Shown here piece by piece: positions 33,809 to 44,898 of a DNA stretch of 64,000 nt. The stretch's first letter is position 1. Each line of letters starts with the position of its first letter. Source of the DNA: Acidobacteriota bacterium (GTDB taxonomy: Bacteria; Acidobacteriota; Vicinamibacteria; Vicinamibacterales; Fen-181); assembly GCA_003170135.1 (NCBI GenBank), contig PMZR01000098.1:18406-82405 (forward strand). Reading direction: 5' to 3'. Below the pieces are notes generated by a model. The model worked only from the letters and a program-made list of their open reading frames with translations. It was not told the DNA's origin and did no database searches. A program made the translations under genes and the position numbers.

Positions 33809-34801
33809 ATGGATCTCTCGACGACCTATCTTGGACTTCGCCTGTTCAACCCGTTCATGCCGGGCGCGTCGCCGATGGCCGACGACATGGACTGGGTGAA
33901 ACGGCTGGAGGATGCCGGCTCGGCGGCGATCGTGCTCCGCTCGCTCTTCGAAGAGCAGATCACGCGCGAACAGCAGGGCCTCATCCATCACATGGAAGTG
34001 ACCGGGGAGTCCTCCGCGGAGGCCGTGTCGTACTTCCCGCGGCCCGATGACTTCACCTTCGGCCCGGCCGAGTATCTCGGCCACGTGCGGAAGGTGAAAG
34101 AGGCGGTGAACGTGCCCGTCATCGCCTCCCTGAACGGAACCACGCCCGAAGGCTGGCTGCAGTACGCGCAGCAGATTCAGCAGGCGGGCGCCGACGCGCT
34201 GGAACTCAACGTCTACCTCCTCGCGACGAACCCGGCGGAAACCGGGCTCGTCATCGAGAAGCGCATCCTCGAGGTGGTGCGCCTGGTCAAACAGAACGTC
34301 ACCATCCCGGTGGCGGTCAAGCTGTCGCCCTTCTTCTCCTCGCTCGCGCACTTCGCGCAGCAACTGGATCTGCTGGGCGTCGATGGCCTGGTCCTGTTCA
34401 ACCGGTTCTACCAGCCGGACATCGACATCGAGGCGCTCGAAGTCGCCCCGGTGCTTCACCTGTCCGATTCGATGGAACTGCCGCTGCGCCTGCGGTGGCT
34501 GGCGATCCTGTCAGGACACGTGCGCGCGTCGCTCGCCGTGTCGGGAGGCGTCCACACGTCCGCCGACGTCATCAAGTCGGTGATGGCGGGTGCGCACGGC
34601 GTGCAGATGGTGTCGGCCCTCATCGCGCAGGGGCCGCGCCACGTCCGCACGCTGACGCAGGAACTGACCGAGTGGATGGAAAAGCACGAGTACACGTCGC
34701 TCGTGCAGATGCAGGCGAGCATGAGCCTGCAGCGCTGCCCGGATCCGGCGGCGTTCGAGCGCGCGAACTACATGAAGGTGCTGCAGAGCCTGCGGGTCTG
34801 A
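33809..34801 (+). CDS. Dihydroorotate dehydrogenase-like protein
   Basis: TTYLGLRLFNPFMPGASPMADD; ALELNVYLLATNP; VAVKLSPFFSS; SGGVHTSADVIKSVMAGAHGVQ TIM-barrel FMN-binding pattern. Confidence 0.9.
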   Translation: MDLSTTYLGLRLFNPFMPGASPMADDMDWVKRLEDAGSAAIVLRSLFEEQITREQQGLIHHMEVTGESSAEAVSYFPRPDDFTFGPAEYLGHVRKVKEAVNVPVIASLNGTTPEGWLQYAQQIQQAGADALELNVYLLATNPAETGLVIEKRILEVVRLVKQNVTIPVAVKLSPFFSSLAHFAQQLDLLGVDGLVLFNRFYQPDIDIEALEVAPVLHLSDSMELPLRLRWLAILSGHVRASLAVSGGVHTSADVIKSVMAGAHGVQMVSALIAQGPRHVRTLTQELTEWMEKHEYTSLVQMQASMSLQRCPDPAAFERANYMKVLQSLRV

Positions 34802-34848
34802 CGCAGGAGGCTTTAGGCTTTAGGGCTTGTCTGGCTTTGGGGTTCTTC

Positions 34849-34878
34849 GGGCCCTGGCTGCGAAAGCGGTCAGGGCCC
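34849..34878 (+). terminator. Strong intrinsic-terminator-like hairpin with GAAA tetraloop, after nifJ/DHOD-like operon
   Basis: gggccctggctgc-gaaa-gcggtcagggccc: 13 bp stem (two G-U pairs), followed by ttcgtttg. Confidence 0.75.
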
Positions 34879-34905
34879 TTCGTTTGTACAAGGCCGAGGA
34901 GCCTA

Positions 34906-35075
34906 CGACGTGCTACGTGCTTCGTGCCAGGTGCTACGTGCGCGGTGGCGCTGGAACTGACGCGGCGCGCGGCATTCAGGACTTTGCGCAGGGCGGCCGC
35001 ACGTAGCGCGGCACTCAGCACGCACCGAGCACCCGGCACGAAGCACCAGCACCCAGCACCAGCACCAAGCACTGC
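34906..35075. repeat. GTGCTAC/GGTGCTG-type repeats arranged as inverted blocks between convergent genes
   Basis: Left: acgtgctacgtgcttcgtgccaggtgctacgtgc. Right: gagcacccggcacgaagcaccagcacccagcaccagcaccaagcactg, near-complementary to left. Confidence 0.75.
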
Positions 35076-35095
35076 CCCCAAGGCCGCAAGGCCCG

Positions 35096-36736
35096 TCAGC
35101 GCACCAGCAGCGACAGCAGCACCTGCGCCAGCACGATCTTCGTCACGGTCGCGACCGGGTAGGCGGTCGTGTAGCCGATGCTCGGCAGATCGTCGCCCGT
35201 CTGCTCGAGCGCGAAGCCGAGCACCGCGGGCTGCGTCTGCAGCCCCGCCAGCAGCCCAATCAGCACGCTCATCGGCATGCGCAGCCACTTGTGACCGACG
35301 AAGAGCACGACCAGGGCAACCAGGAACGTCAGGGCCGCGCCGGTCGCGAACACGGTCAGTCCCCCACCCTGCGTGAAGGTGGTCACAAACGAGTAGCCCG
35401 CACGCGTGCCGACGCCGGCGAGAAACATGATGAGGCCCACCTGCCGAAGCGTGAGGTTCGCGTTGTAAGGCAGCGTCCACACCATCGGGCCCGTGCGGCC
35501 GAGCGCGCCGAGCACCAGCGCCACGACCAGCGGTCCGCCGGCGAACCCGAGCGTGAGCACGACGCCGCCGGGCAGCGGGATCGGGACGAGGCCCACCAGC
35601 AGTCCGACCGCGATGCCCAGGCTGAACGTCATCACGTCGATCTCGCTGAGCGCGCGGAACGAGTCGCCGAAGAACCGCCTGACGGCCGTCATCCCGAACG
35701 GCGTGCTCAGCACGCGCACGCGGTCGCCGAGTTCGAGCACCGTATCCGGGTGCGGGAGGAACTCGTGATCCCCGCGCGTGACCCGCGTCACGATGGCACC
35801 GAACCGGCGGACGAGATCGAGATCGCGCAGGCGGCGGCCGGCCACCTGCGGGTCCGACACGAAGATCCGGCGGAAATCCACCTCGCGCCGATCGAGGTCG
35901 ATCGCCTCGAAGTGCTCGCCCAGGTGCTGAATGACGTTCTCGACATCCTCCGCCCGGCCGACGATGCTCAGGCGGTCGTCGAGGTCGATGACCGTGTCGG
36001 CCGTGACCACCTGTTCGTGTCCCACGTGGTCGATGCGCCCGAAGACCACCTCCCAGTGGTGTTTGCGGAACAACTCGCCGATGGCGCGGCCCGAGTGGGC
36101 GGGATCGGTAATCCGCACGGTCCGGCTCACCAGGTGCCCTTTCGCCTCGCGCAGCTCGCGGGATTGCTGCGACTCCGCGGCGTAGTCCACCTTCCACAAC
36201 CGCTGCAGCACCGCGATCGCCAGGATCACGCCGAGCACGCCCATCGGGTAGGCGATCGAATAACCGACCACCGGGTCGGTCAGCATCGGATCGTGTGCAC
36301 CGCCGGGCGCCCAGCGCTTCAGGAAATCGATCTCGCCGGCCAGCGCGGGCGTGTTCGTGAGGCTGCCGGCGAACATCCCCGCGGCGAGCGCGGGCTTCAG
36401 GTGCAGCACCCGGGCGGCCGCGAACACGAGCCCGGCGGCCATGGTGAGCACCGCGACGACCAGCCCGTTGTCGCGCAGCCCCTTGCGGCGAAACGACGCA
36501 AAGAAGCCGGGACCGCTGGCAAGGCCGACGGTATAGACGAAGATCGCCAGGCCGAGCAGGTAGACGACTTCGGGCAGCTTCAGGTCGGGATGTAACGCGC
36601 CGATCGCGAGGCCGGCAAAGAGGACGCCGGCGATGCCCAGGCTCGTGCCCCACACCTTGATGCGGCCGAGGGGATACCCGATCGCCGCGACCACGAACAG
36701 GAGAAGCAGCGGGTTCTGCAGGAGAAGTTGGATCAT
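35096..36736 (-). CDS. AspT/YidE/YbjL-type transporter with TrkA-C domains
   Basis: MIQLLLQNPLLLLFVVAAIGYPLGRIKVWGTSLGIAGVLF...; two membrane halves flanking RCK_C-like domains. ATG overlaps lgt stop (ATGA). Confidence 0.87.
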   Translation of the reverse strand: MIQLLLQNPLLLLFVVAAIGYPLGRIKVWGTSLGIAGVLFAGLAIGALHPDLKLPEVVYLLGLAIFVYTVGLASGPGFFASFRRKGLRDNGLVVAVLTMAAGLVFAAARVLHLKPALAAGMFAGSLTNTPALAGEIDFLKRWAPGGAHDPMLTDPVVGYSIAYPMGVLGVILAIAVLQRLWKVDYAAESQQSRELREAKGHLVSRTVRITDPAHSGRAIGELFRKHHWEVVFGRIDHVGHEQVVTADTVIDLDDRLSIVGRAEDVENVIQHLGEHFEAIDLDRREVDFRRIFVSDPQVAGRRLRDLDLVRRFGAIVTRVTRGDHEFLPHPDTVLELGDRVRVLSTPFGMTAVRRFFGDSFRALSEIDVMTFSLGIAVGLLVGLVPIPLPGGVVLTLGFAGGPLVVALVLGALGRTGPMVWTLPYNANLTLRQVGLIMFLAGVGTRAGYSFVTTFTQGGGLTVFATGAALTFLVALVVLFVGHKWLRMPMSVLIGLLAGLQTQPAVLGFALEQTGDDLPSIGYTTAYPVATVTKIVLAQVLLSLLVR

Positions 36737-37482
36737 GGTGTGCGGGCCGGGCGAACGGCAAGACGCGCGACGAGGAGGACGGCCACGCCGACGGCCATCC
36801 CGCCCAGCGCGAACCACTGCGCCACCGTCAGGCCCAGCGCGACGCGGATGTTCACGCGGACGAACTCGATGAGGAAGCGTGTCAGGCTGACGAGCAGCAG
36901 GTATCGTCCGAAGACATCCGCATCGCGGACGCCCTGGCGTCGCCACCGCACCAGCAGCCACGTGAAGACGAAGAGCGCGAGCGCCTCGTAGATTTGCGTC
37001 GGATGGACACGGTCGAGCGTGGGCGGGAGACCCTCGGGAAACGCGATGCCCCAGGGCAGGTTTGTCGGGCGTCCATAGTCGTCGCCGACCAGCAGACACC
37101 CGATGCGGCCGACCGCCTGGCCGAGCGTGATGGCCGGCGCCGCCGCAGCCAGCACCGGCATCACCGGCAACCGCTTCCACCGGACGACGACCAGGCCCGC
37201 GACGACGCCGCCGACCAGGCCACCGAACCAGCTCATGCCGCCGCGGCTCAGCAGGGTGTCGCCCAGGCCCTCGCCCAGATGCTCGAGGACGTACAGCAGC
37301 TTGGCGCCGACCAGTCCGCCCAGGACACCGACCAGTGCGGCATCGACGCCTGCAGAGGCATCCAGGTGACTCCGCAGGAGCTCGCGCCTGAGCAGCAGCA
37401 CGCCCAACCCGGCGCCGATGGCCACCATCAGGCCGAAACTCGTAACCTCGTACGAGCCGATGCGGAAGAGGACGGGGTACAT
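36733..37482 (-). CDS. lgt: Prolipoprotein diacylglyceryl transferase
   Basis: GGLVGAKLLYV, SWFGGLVGG, GRIGCLLVGDDYGRPTNLPWGIAFP, HPTQIYEAL. Confidence 0.94.
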   Translation of the reverse strand: MYPVLFRIGSYEVTSFGLMVAIGAGLGVLLLRRELLRSHLDASAGVDAALVGVLGGLVGAKLLYVLEHLGEGLGDTLLSRGGMSWFGGLVGGVVAGLVVVRWKRLPVMPVLAAAAPAITLGQAVGRIGCLLVGDDYGRPTNLPWGIAFPEGLPPTLDRVHPTQIYEALALFVFTWLLVRWRRQGVRDADVFGRYLLLVSLTRFLIEFVRVNIRVALGLTVAQWFALGGMAVGVAVLLVARLAVRPARTP

Positions 37483-37557
37483 GTGGCTGGTGCTGGTGCT
37501 ATGTGCTGGTGCTGGTGCTATGTGCTCGTGCTAGGTGCCTGGTGCTAGGTGCCGGTG
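37483..37557. repeat. GTGCTGG/GTGCTAG-type 6-7 bp period repeat
   Basis: gtggctggtgctggtgctatgtgctggtgctggtgctatgtgctcgtgctaggtgcctggtgctaggtgccggtg between anti-sigma stop and lgt start. Confidence 0.85.
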
Positions 37558-37814
37558 CGGCGCGATGACTCCGCCATCAGTTCGGCGATGCGCGCGCGGG
37601 CCCTGGCGCGTACGTCGGCGGGCAGCCGCCGCTTCCCCGCCTGCTGGCACAGCACGACGGTGCGCCGCAGGCTGTCGGCGAATTCCTCGCAGCACGGGCA
37701 CCGGCGCAGGTGCGTCACGATCGATCGGCGCTCTCGCGCGTCCATCTCGCCGTCGATGTAGCGCGACAGCTCCTCGAGCAGCTCACGGCAATGCGCACCG
37801 TCATGGCGCGTCAT
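37545..37814 (-). CDS. zf-HC2 anti-sigma factor
   Basis: HCRELLEELSRYIDGEMDARERRSIVTHLRRCPCCEEFADSLRR. Confidence 0.87.
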   Translation of the reverse strand: MTRHDGAHCRELLEELSRYIDGEMDARERRSIVTHLRRCPCCEEFADSLRRTVVLCQQAGKRRLPADVRARARARIAELMAESSRRTGT

Positions 37815-38440
37815 GACGTGTCCAACTCCTGGCGCAGGAACAACCGCGCGCGATGCAGCCGCGTCTTCACGTTCGCCTCCGAAAGCCCGGTGACCTTCGC
37901 CACCTCTCGCGTCGACAACCCTTCCATCTCGCGCAGAAAGACCACCAGCCGGTACGGCGCCGGCAGCGCCGCGAACGCCGACCGCAGGCGCCGGCGAAGG
38001 GCTGTGTTGATCGCGTGCTCGTCCGGCCGCCGGCCGGGATCGACGGCGTCGATCGGCCGGCGTTGCCCGTTCATCGTGGGCACGATCTCATCGAGCGACA
38101 GCACGTGCGCCGGTTCGTGCACGCGCCGCCGCCGGCCGATGAGACACGCGTTCTTGACCGTGCGGTAGAGCCACGTCCGGAACGCCTCGGGTTCGCGGAT
38201 GCGCGCGGCGTAGCGGTACGTCTTGAGCAGCGCCTCCTGCATCGCGTCTTCCGCGTCCTGCGCGTGGCCGCAGACGAGGTGGCTGAAGCGATAGGCCACT
38301 TCCTGCGTGCGCATGAGCAGTCGTTCCATCGCCTGGGCGTCGCCGCCCTGCGCCGCGCGCAGCAGCGACGCGTAATCGCCGTCCTCGCGGGCGGCGCGCG
38401 CCTCGATCACAGAAGGATTCGTCTGCGTTGATTTGGTCAC
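37811..38440 (-). CDS. ECF-type RNA polymerase sigma factor
   Basis: QDAEDAMQEALLKTYRYAARIREPEAFRTWLYRTVKNACLIGRRR; LPAPYRLVVFLREMEGLSTREVAKVTGLSEANVKTRLHRAR. Confidence 0.94.
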   Translation of the reverse strand: MTKSTQTNPSVIEARAAREDGDYASLLRAAQGGDAQAMERLLMRTQEVAYRFSHLVCGHAQDAEDAMQEALLKTYRYAARIREPEAFRTWLYRTVKNACLIGRRRRVHEPAHVLSLDEIVPTMNGQRRPIDAVDPGRRPDEHAINTALRRRLRSAFAALPAPYRLVVFLREMEGLSTREVAKVTGLSEANVKTRLHRARLFLRQELDTS

Positions 38441-38564
38441 AGCAGTACTTGCGCGCGGTTCAGGTGCAGGCGGCTCGCACGTCGCGGCAGCCCGGCTGTC
38501 GCCGGCTCATTGATTGTAGCCCGTGTCACCTTCCCACTCCCGCTGAATCTATCTCCACGACTCC

Positions 38565-39899
38565 ATGAAGGCCATATTCCTGTTCCCCACGCTCCTGCTG
38601 GCGTTTGCGCTCCCGTCGTTCGGGCAGGACCATCTGTCGCTCGCCGACGCCGTCGGCCGCGCCCTGTCGCAGAACCCGGCCATTCGCTCGGCCCAGGCCG
38701 AGGTCGGCGAGGCAGCCGAGCGCGTGACAGAGGCGCGGTCCGGCTACCTGCCGCGTGTCGATCTGGTCGAAGCCGCCCAGCGCGGCAACCAGCCGGTGTT
38801 CGCGTTCAGTTCGCTGCTGTCGGCGCGGCGCTTCGCGCCGTCGGATTTCGCGATCGACGCGCTCAACCGTCCCGACGCCATCACGAGCTACCACACCGCG
38901 TTGTCGTTCGAGCAGCCGATCTTCGACGGCCTGCGCGCGCGTACGGCCGTTCGCGCGGCCCGCATCGGACAAACGCTGGCCGAGACGCAGCAGGTCCAGA
39001 CCCGTGAAGATCTGGCGTTGAACGCCACGCGTGCGTACGGTCAGGTGCTGCTGGCCGGCGCGGCGATACGCGCCGCCGGCGCCGCGGTGCAGGCCGCGGA
39101 AGACGACGTCACGCGCGCCGAGCAGCGTCGAGACGCGGGCCTGGCGAGCGAGGCGGACGTGCTCGCCCTGCAGGTCCATCTCGCGCAGATGCGCGAACGT
39201 CTCATCACGGCCACGAGCGATGACACCATCGCGCGCGCCGAGCTCAATCAGTCGATCGGTGAACCGCTCGACCGCCAGTTCGTCCTCGACGACGTGCCGG
39301 CCGTTCCGGCACCGGCCGAGGCGGTGGCCGACCTGGAGCGGGAAGCGATGCGCGCGCGGCCCGAGGTGCGAACCGCGTCGCTGCAGGAGGACCTCGCCCG
39401 CGAGACGCGCCGCGGCGCCCGCGCGGCGTTCCTCCCCCAGGTGTCGTTCCAGGGAGTCGTCGAACTGAACGGCGTGGGTGGCGCATTCACGAGCCGCGCC
39501 TCCGCGTGGACGTTCGGCGCGCAGGCGCGCTGGAGCCTGTTCTCCGGACTCGCGGACGTTTCACGGCTGCGCGAAACCGGCCTCGCCTCTGCTCGCGCGG
39601 CGGCCGACCGGGAGCGGGCCGAGATTGCCGTGCGTCTCGACGTCCGCACGGCGTCCGCCCGCGTGCTGTCGGCTGTGGCGCGCGGACAAGTCGGACAGGC
39701 GGTTGTCGCCCAGGCGCAGGAAAGCCAGCGAATCATCCGCGACCGTTACGAAGCCGGCATGGCGTCGGTGAACGACGTGCTCCGCGCGGCCAATGCCGTG
39801 CTCGACGCCGAGTCGCAGCGGATCGGGGCGCTGGTTGACGTGCTGGTCAGCCACGCGATGCTCGACCGGGCGCTCGGCCGTGTACCCGGCGCGAAGTAA
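38565..39899 (+). CDS. TolC family outer membrane protein
   Basis: Signal peptide, LSLADAVGRALSQNPAIRSAQAEVGEAAERV, OEP repeats. Confidence 0.92.
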   Translation: MKAIFLFPTLLLAFALPSFGQDHLSLADAVGRALSQNPAIRSAQAEVGEAAERVTEARSGYLPRVDLVEAAQRGNQPVFAFSSLLSARRFAPSDFAIDALNRPDAITSYHTALSFEQPIFDGLRARTAVRAARIGQTLAETQQVQTREDLALNATRAYGQVLLAGAAIRAAGAAVQAAEDDVTRAEQRRDAGLASEADVLALQVHLAQMRERLITATSDDTIARAELNQSIGEPLDRQFVLDDVPAVPAPAEAVADLEREAMRARPEVRTASLQEDLARETRRGARAAFLPQVSFQGVVELNGVGGAFTSRASAWTFGAQARWSLFSGLADVSRLRETGLASARAAADRERAEIAVRLDVRTASARVLSAVARGQVGQAVVAQAQESQRIIRDRYEAGMASVNDVLRAANAVLDAESQRIGALVDVLVSHAMLDRALGRVPGAK

Positions 39900-39904
39900 A
39901 ACCC

Positions 39905-41149
39905 ATGAACAATCGGTACGGATTCCTTGCCGGCGCCGTCCTTTGCGCCACCGCGCTGGCCGTTGCGGCCTGCGCGCCCTCCTCGCACGATCACGCCGGG
40001 CTGGAGACGTCCCGGCCGCTGGACGTGCGTGTGTCCCGCGCCGCGGTCCAAAACGCCGTGGACTCAATTGAGATCGGCGGTGACGTGCGCGCCCGGGACA
40101 CGGCGACGATGGTGAGCCGCATCATGGCGGAAGTGCGGGAGGTTTGCGTGAAAGCCGGGGACCGCGTTCGCGCAGGACAGACGCTGGTGCTGCTCGACGC
40201 CCGCGACCTGGTGGCCGCCCGCACCCGCACGCAGGCGGGCGTCACGGCCGCCCGGGATACGGCCAGCCTCGCCGCGGCGGAACGCCAGGCGGCTGACGCG
40301 TCGCTCGCGCTCGCCTCGGCGACCTACGCGCGCGTCGCGGAACTGCGCGCCAAGAACTCGGCGACGCCGCACGAGCTCGACGAAGCGACGGCCGGCTTGC
40401 ACGCGGCCGAGGCGCGCGTGAAAGCGGCCGATGCGCAGATCGCGCAGGCGGGGGCCGGCATCGACGTGGCACAGGCAGCCGCCCAGGGCGCAGCGGTCGG
40501 GGCCTCGTATGCCACCATCACCGCGCCGTTCGACGGCGTCGTCACGCAGAAGCTGGTCGAACCCGGCAACATGGCATCGCCGGGCGCTGCGCTGCTGACC
40601 ATCGAAGACACGCGTGCGTTCCGCCTGGAGATTCGTATCGACGAATCCCGCGCCGCCCTCGTAAAAGTCGGCGCAACGGTCGACGTGGCCTTCGACACGA
40701 CCGACGGCCCGGGCGAGGCCGACGCGCAGGCGCGGCAGCCGGCGAGAGACTGGCAGGCCGGTCGCGTCGCGGAGATCTCGCGAGGCGTCGATCCCAGCGT
40801 CCACGCCTTTCTCGCCAAGATCGATCTGCCCGCCGTGCCCGACCTGCGATCCGGGATGTTCGGCCGCGCCAGGTTCGCCGGCGCGGCCCGGCGCATCCTC
40901 GCGATGCCCGCCGGCAGCATCGTGCGGAGCGGCCAGTTGACCTCGATCTTCGTCGTCGATCGCTCCAACACCGCGCGGCTGCGACTGGTCACCCTCGGCG
41001 AGACCCTCGACGGCCAGGTCGAAGTGCGGGCGGGCCTCGATCCCGGCGAGACCGTGATCGTCGACCCGCCGTTCGGCCTGCTCGACGGGATGCCCGTCCG
41101 GCCGATCGGGACGCCATCTGACGCCGGATCCCGCAAGGTGGGCGCATGA
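39905..41149 (+). CDS. RND efflux periplasmic adaptor (MFP)
   Basis: Lipoprotein-like N-terminus (VAAC), [59 protein letters not shown]. Confidence 0.92.
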   Translation: MNNRYGFLAGAVLCATALAVAACAPSSHDHAGLETSRPLDVRVSRAAVQNAVDSIEIGGDVRARDTATMVSRIMAEVREVCVKAGDRVRAGQTLVLLDARDLVAARTRTQAGVTAARDTASLAAAERQAADASLALASATYARVAELRAKNSATPHELDEATAGLHAAEARVKAADAQIAQAGAGIDVAQAAAQGAAVGASYATITAPFDGVVTQKLVEPGNMASPGAALLTIEDTRAFRLEIRIDESRAALVKVGATVDVAFDTTDGPGEADAQARQPARDWQAGRVAEISRGVDPSVHAFLAKIDLPAVPDLRSGMFGRARFAGAARRILAMPAGSIVRSGQLTSIFVVDRSNTARLRLVTLGETLDGQVEVRAGLDPGETVIVDPPFGLLDGMPVRPIGTPSDAGSRKVGA

Positions 41150-44100
41150 GCCGCCCGACCGGGCTCGCGGGGCGATTCGCCGCGGCGTTCGTTCACTCGA
41201 AGCTGACGCCGCTCATCATCATCGGCTCGCTCGCGCTCGGGCTTCTCGCGGTCCTGGCGCTGCCGCGCGAGGAAGAGCCCCAGATCGTCGTGCCGATGAT
41301 CGACGTGTTCGTGCAGATGCCGGGAGCGACGCCGCAGGAGGTCGAACAGCGCGTCACGTGTCCGCTCGAGAAGCTGCTGTGGGAGGTCCCGGGCGTCGAG
41401 TACCTGTATTCGACGTCGAGCCCCGGCCAGGCGATGGTCATCGTCCGGTTCTATGTCGGAGAAGACGAAGAGCGCGCCCTCGTCCGCCTGAACCAGAAGT
41501 TCGCGGCAAACCTCGACCGGCTGCCGGCCGGCGTCTCGCCGCCGCTCGTCAAGGCGCGCTCCATCGACGATGTCCCGATCCTCGCGTTCACGCTGTGGGG
41601 CACCCGGTACGACGACTTCCAGCTGCGCCAGGTGGCGGGCCAGGTGCAGGACGCCGTCAAGGAGATCCAGGACGTCGCCGAGGTCACCGTGATCGGCGGC
41701 CGGCGGCGGCAGTTGACGGTCGAGATCGATCCCGCGCGGCTCAACGCGTACGGCCTCGATCCGCTCGCCGTCCAGCGCGCGATTCACTCCACCAACGCGC
41801 TGCAGCCGGGATCGGATGTCGTCGCCAACAATCGGCGCCGGAGCCTCGAGGCGGGCGCATGGCTGAAGGATGCGTCCGAGGTGCGGGCCGTCGTCCTCGG
41901 CGGCCGCGACGGCCGCCCCGTCTTCATCGGCGACGTCGCCAACGTTCGCGACGAAGATGCGGAGCCGACCAGCTACGTGCAGTACCAGGATCGCGACGGC
42001 CGTGCGTATCCCGCGGTCACCCTGGCGATCGCGAAGCGCAAGGGCACCAACGCCATCGACATCGCACGGCGCGTGCAGGCGAAAGTGGACACGCTGCGGG
42101 GCCATGTCATCCCGGCCGACCTGCACCTGACGGTGACGCGCAACTACGGCGAGACGTCCGAGCAGAAGTCGAACGAGCTGTTGTTCCACATGCTCATCGC
42201 CGTGCTGTCGGTCTCGGCACTCATCTGGCTCGTCCTCGGCCGTCGCGAGGCCGCCGTCGTCCTCGTGGCCATCCCGGTGACGCTGGCACTGACGCTGTTC
42301 GTGTTCTATCTCTACGGCTACACGCTGAACCGCATCACCCTGTTCGCGCTGATCTTCTCGATCGGCATCCTCGTCGACGACGCGATCGTCGTCGTGGAGA
42401 ACATCGTGCGCCACGCGCGCCTGGCGGGCGGCGATGGCTCCTCGCTGACGGCGATCGCCATCCGTGCCGTGGACGAAGTGGGCAACCCGACGATCCTGGC
42501 CACGCTGACCGTCGTCGCCGCGATCCTGCCGATGGCGTTCGTGGGCGGCCTGATGGGCCCCTACATGCGCCCGATCCCGATCGGGGCGTCGGCGGCGATG
42601 ATCTTCTCGCTCCTGGTCGCCTTCATCGTCACGCCCTGGGCGGCCGTGCGCCTGCTTGCCACCCGGAGCGCGGGCGACGCGCACCGCGAGGATCGCCTGA
42701 CGGCCCTCTACCGGAAGGTGATGGCGCCGCTGATTGCCCGGCCACCGCTTCGCCTGGCGTTTCTCGCCTCGGTCGCCGTGCTCCTGCTCGCGGCCGTCGC
42801 GCTGGTGCCGCTCGGGCTCGTCACGGTGAAGATGCTGCCTTTCGACAACAAGAGCGAGTTCCAGGTCGTCGTGAACATGCCGGAAGGCACACCGCTCGAG
42901 CAGACGGCGCGCGTCGCCTCTGAAGCCGCCCGCCTCGTCCTGCAGGAGCCGTCTGTCGTCAACGTCGAGAGCTACGTCGGCACGTCCGGCCCGTACAACT
43001 TCAACGGCCTGGTCCGCCACTACTTCCTGCGCCGCGATCCGTACCATGCGGACCTGCAGGTGAACCTCGCCGGCAAGGACGAGCGATCCGAGCAGAGCCA
43101 CGTGATCGCCAAGCGGGTTCGCGACAATCTTGCGCCCCTGGCGCGCCAACTCCACGCGCGCATCCAGGTGGCCGAGGTGCCTCCGGGACCGCCGGTCCTG
43201 CAGACGCTGGTGGCTGAAGTCTACGGGCCCGACCAGACCCGGCGCACGGCGCTCGCCAGACGGGTCCGCGACATCTTCCAGAACACGGCCGGAGTGGTCG
43301 ACGTGGACTGGTACGTCGAGGACCCCACGGCGAAGGTGCAGTTGCGGGTGGACGATGAGAAGGCGGCCGCGGCCGGGGTGTCGGCCGCGGAAATCGGATC
43401 GGTCGTGCGGATGGCGGGGGCGGGCGAATCGGCCGGCCTGCTGCACGACGCAAACGCGCGCGAGGACGTGCCGATCGTGCTGCGTCTGCCGCGCGACCAG
43501 CGCGGGTCGCTCGACAGCGTGCGCGCGATTCGGCTGATGGCCTCGTCCGCACCTTCACCGGCAGGTCAAGGCGCATCCGGCGTGGCGGTCGGCGAACTCA
43601 CGCGCGGCGTCGAGACGAGCGAAGACCGCAGCATCTATCACAAGAACCTGCTGCCGGTGACCTACGTCACCGGGGATGTCGCCGGCGTGCACGAGAGCCC
43701 GGTCTACGCGATCCTGCAGATGAACAAGGCGCTCGAGCACATCACGCTCCCGGAGGGCTACCACTTCGACATCTACAATGCCCACCTGCCGTTCGACAGC
43801 ACCCGGTACGCGATGAAGTGGGACGGCGAGTGGCACATCACCTACGAGGTCTTCCGCGATCTCGGCCTGGCGTTCGCCGCGGTGCTCCTGCTCATCTACA
43901 TTCTCGTCGTCGGGTGGTTCCAGTCGTTCAAGACGCCGATCATGATCATGGCCGCGATCCCCTTCTCGCTGGTCGGCATCCTGCCGGCGCACGCGGCGAT
44001 GGGCGCGTTCTTCACCGCGACGTCGATGATCGGGTTCATCGCCGGCGCCGGCATCGTCGTCCGCAACTCGATCATCCTGGTCGACTTCATCGAGTTGCGG

Positions 44101-44367
44101 CTCAGGGACGGGATGCCCCTCGAGCAGGCGGTGGTGGATGCGGGCGCCGTGCGGTTCCGGCCGATGGCCCTGACCGCGGCGGCCGTGATCGTGGGCTCGG
44201 CGGTGATCCTGTTCGATCCGATCTTCCAGGGGCTCGCCATCGCGCTGATGGCCGGCGAGGTCGCCTCGCTGCTGCTGTCGCGGATGACCGTGCCCGTTCT
44301 CTACTACATGACCGCATCCTCGAAAGCGGTAGCGGGTCGTTCCGCTGGCGCGGCCCACGACGCGTAG
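41146..44367 (+). CDS. RND efflux transporter permease (AcrB superfamily)
   Basis: 1073 aa; [58 protein letters not shown] overlaps adaptor stop. Confidence 0.95.
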   Translation: MSRPTGLAGRFAAAFVHSKLTPLIIIGSLALGLLAVLALPREEEPQIVVPMIDVFVQMPGATPQEVEQRVTCPLEKLLWEVPGVEYLYSTSSPGQAMVIVRFYVGEDEERALVRLNQKFAANLDRLPAGVSPPLVKARSIDDVPILAFTLWGTRYDDFQLRQVAGQVQDAVKEIQDVAEVTVIGGRRRQLTVEIDPARLNAYGLDPLAVQRAIHSTNALQPGSDVVANNRRRSLEAGAWLKDASEVRAVVLGGRDGRPVFIGDVANVRDEDAEPTSYVQYQDRDGRAYPAVTLAIAKRKGTNAIDIARRVQAKVDTLRGHVIPADLHLTVTRNYGETSEQKSNELLFHMLIAVLSVSALIWLVLGRREAAVVLVAIPVTLALTLFVFYLYGYTLNRITLFALIFSIGILVDDAIVVVENIVRHARLAGGDGSSLTAIAIRAVDEVGNPTILATLTVVAAILPMAFVGGLMGPYMRPIPIGASAAMIFSLLVAFIVTPWAAVRLLATRSAGDAHREDRLTALYRKVMAPLIARPPLRLAFLASVAVLLLAAVALVPLGLVTVKMLPFDNKSEFQVVVNMPEGTPLEQTARVASEAARLVLQEPSVVNVESYVGTSGPYNFNGLVRHYFLRRDPYHADLQVNLAGKDERSEQSHVIAKRVRDNLAPLARQLHARIQVAEVPPGPPVLQTLVAEVYGPDQTRRTALARRVRDIFQNTAGVVDVDWYVEDPTAKVQLRVDDEKAAAAGVSAAEIGSVVRMAGAGESAGLLHDANAREDVPIVLRLPRDQRGSLDSVRAIRLMASSAPSPAGQGASGVAVGELTRGVETSEDRSIYHKNLLPVTYVTGDVAGVHESPVYAILQMNKALEHITLPEGYHFDIYNAHLPFDSTRYAMKWDGEWHITYEVFRDLGLAFAAVLLLIYILVVGWFQSFKTPIMIMAAIPFSLVGILPAHAAMGAFFTATSMIGFIAGAGIVVRNSIILVDFIELRLRDGMPLEQAVVDAGAVRFRPMALTAAAVIVGSAVILFDPIFQGLAIALMAGEVASLLLSRMTVPVLYYMTASSKAVAGRSAGAAHDA

Positions 44368-44511
44368 GCCGCGCGGGCTCTCGGCAGTTGTGGCTGAAAC
44401 CGTTTGCGGGGATCTGAATCCTTTCATGTGCCTTGTTCGCGCTCGGCCTTGCATCTCGGCTGTGCGCCTGTCCGCAGGCGACGCCGAATTGTTCAGTTCC
44501 GGAGCGGTGGA

Positions 44512-44739
44512 ATGACCATCGAACGCATATTGCGCCTGGCTGCGGGGTTCTTCGTCATGCTCAGCCTGGTCCTCGGGCTCAGGGTGGATACGCGCTTCTT
44601 CTGGTTCACCGGGTTCGTCGGCCTCAACCTGTTCCAGTCGGCGTTCACGAACTGGTGCCCGCTGATGACGGTACTCAAATGGGCCGGGATGAAGGACGTG
44701 CCGGCTGGCCACACGAGCACCGGCAGGGTATCGTTGTAA
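44512..44739 (+). CDS. DUF2892 / YgaP-type inner membrane protein
   Basis: MTIERILRLAAGFFVMLSLVLGLRVDTRFFWFTGFVGLNLFQSAFTNWCPLMTVLKWAGMKD. Confidence 0.88.
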   Translation: MTIERILRLAAGFFVMLSLVLGLRVDTRFFWFTGFVGLNLFQSAFTNWCPLMTVLKWAGMKDVPAGHTSTGRVSL

Positions 44740-44751
44740 AGGTCAGGTCGA

Positions 44752-44871
44752 TAGTTGACAGTCAACCGTTGACAGTCAACCGTTGCAGTCAACCGTTGAC
44801 AGTTGACCGTCGCCGGACGACGGTCGGAACATGCGTTCAACGGTTGACCATCAACTATCACCTATCAACCC
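44752..44871. repeat. GTTGACAGTCAACC 14-bp repeat array with palindromic units
   Basis: gatagttgacagtcaaccgttgacagtcaaccgttgcagtcaaccgttgacagttgacc... then caacggttgaccatcaactatcacctatcaacc, between DUF2892 and DUF302 genes. Confidence 0.88.
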
Positions 44872-44898
44872 CGAACTCATCCTCTGCGGAGAACTGCG

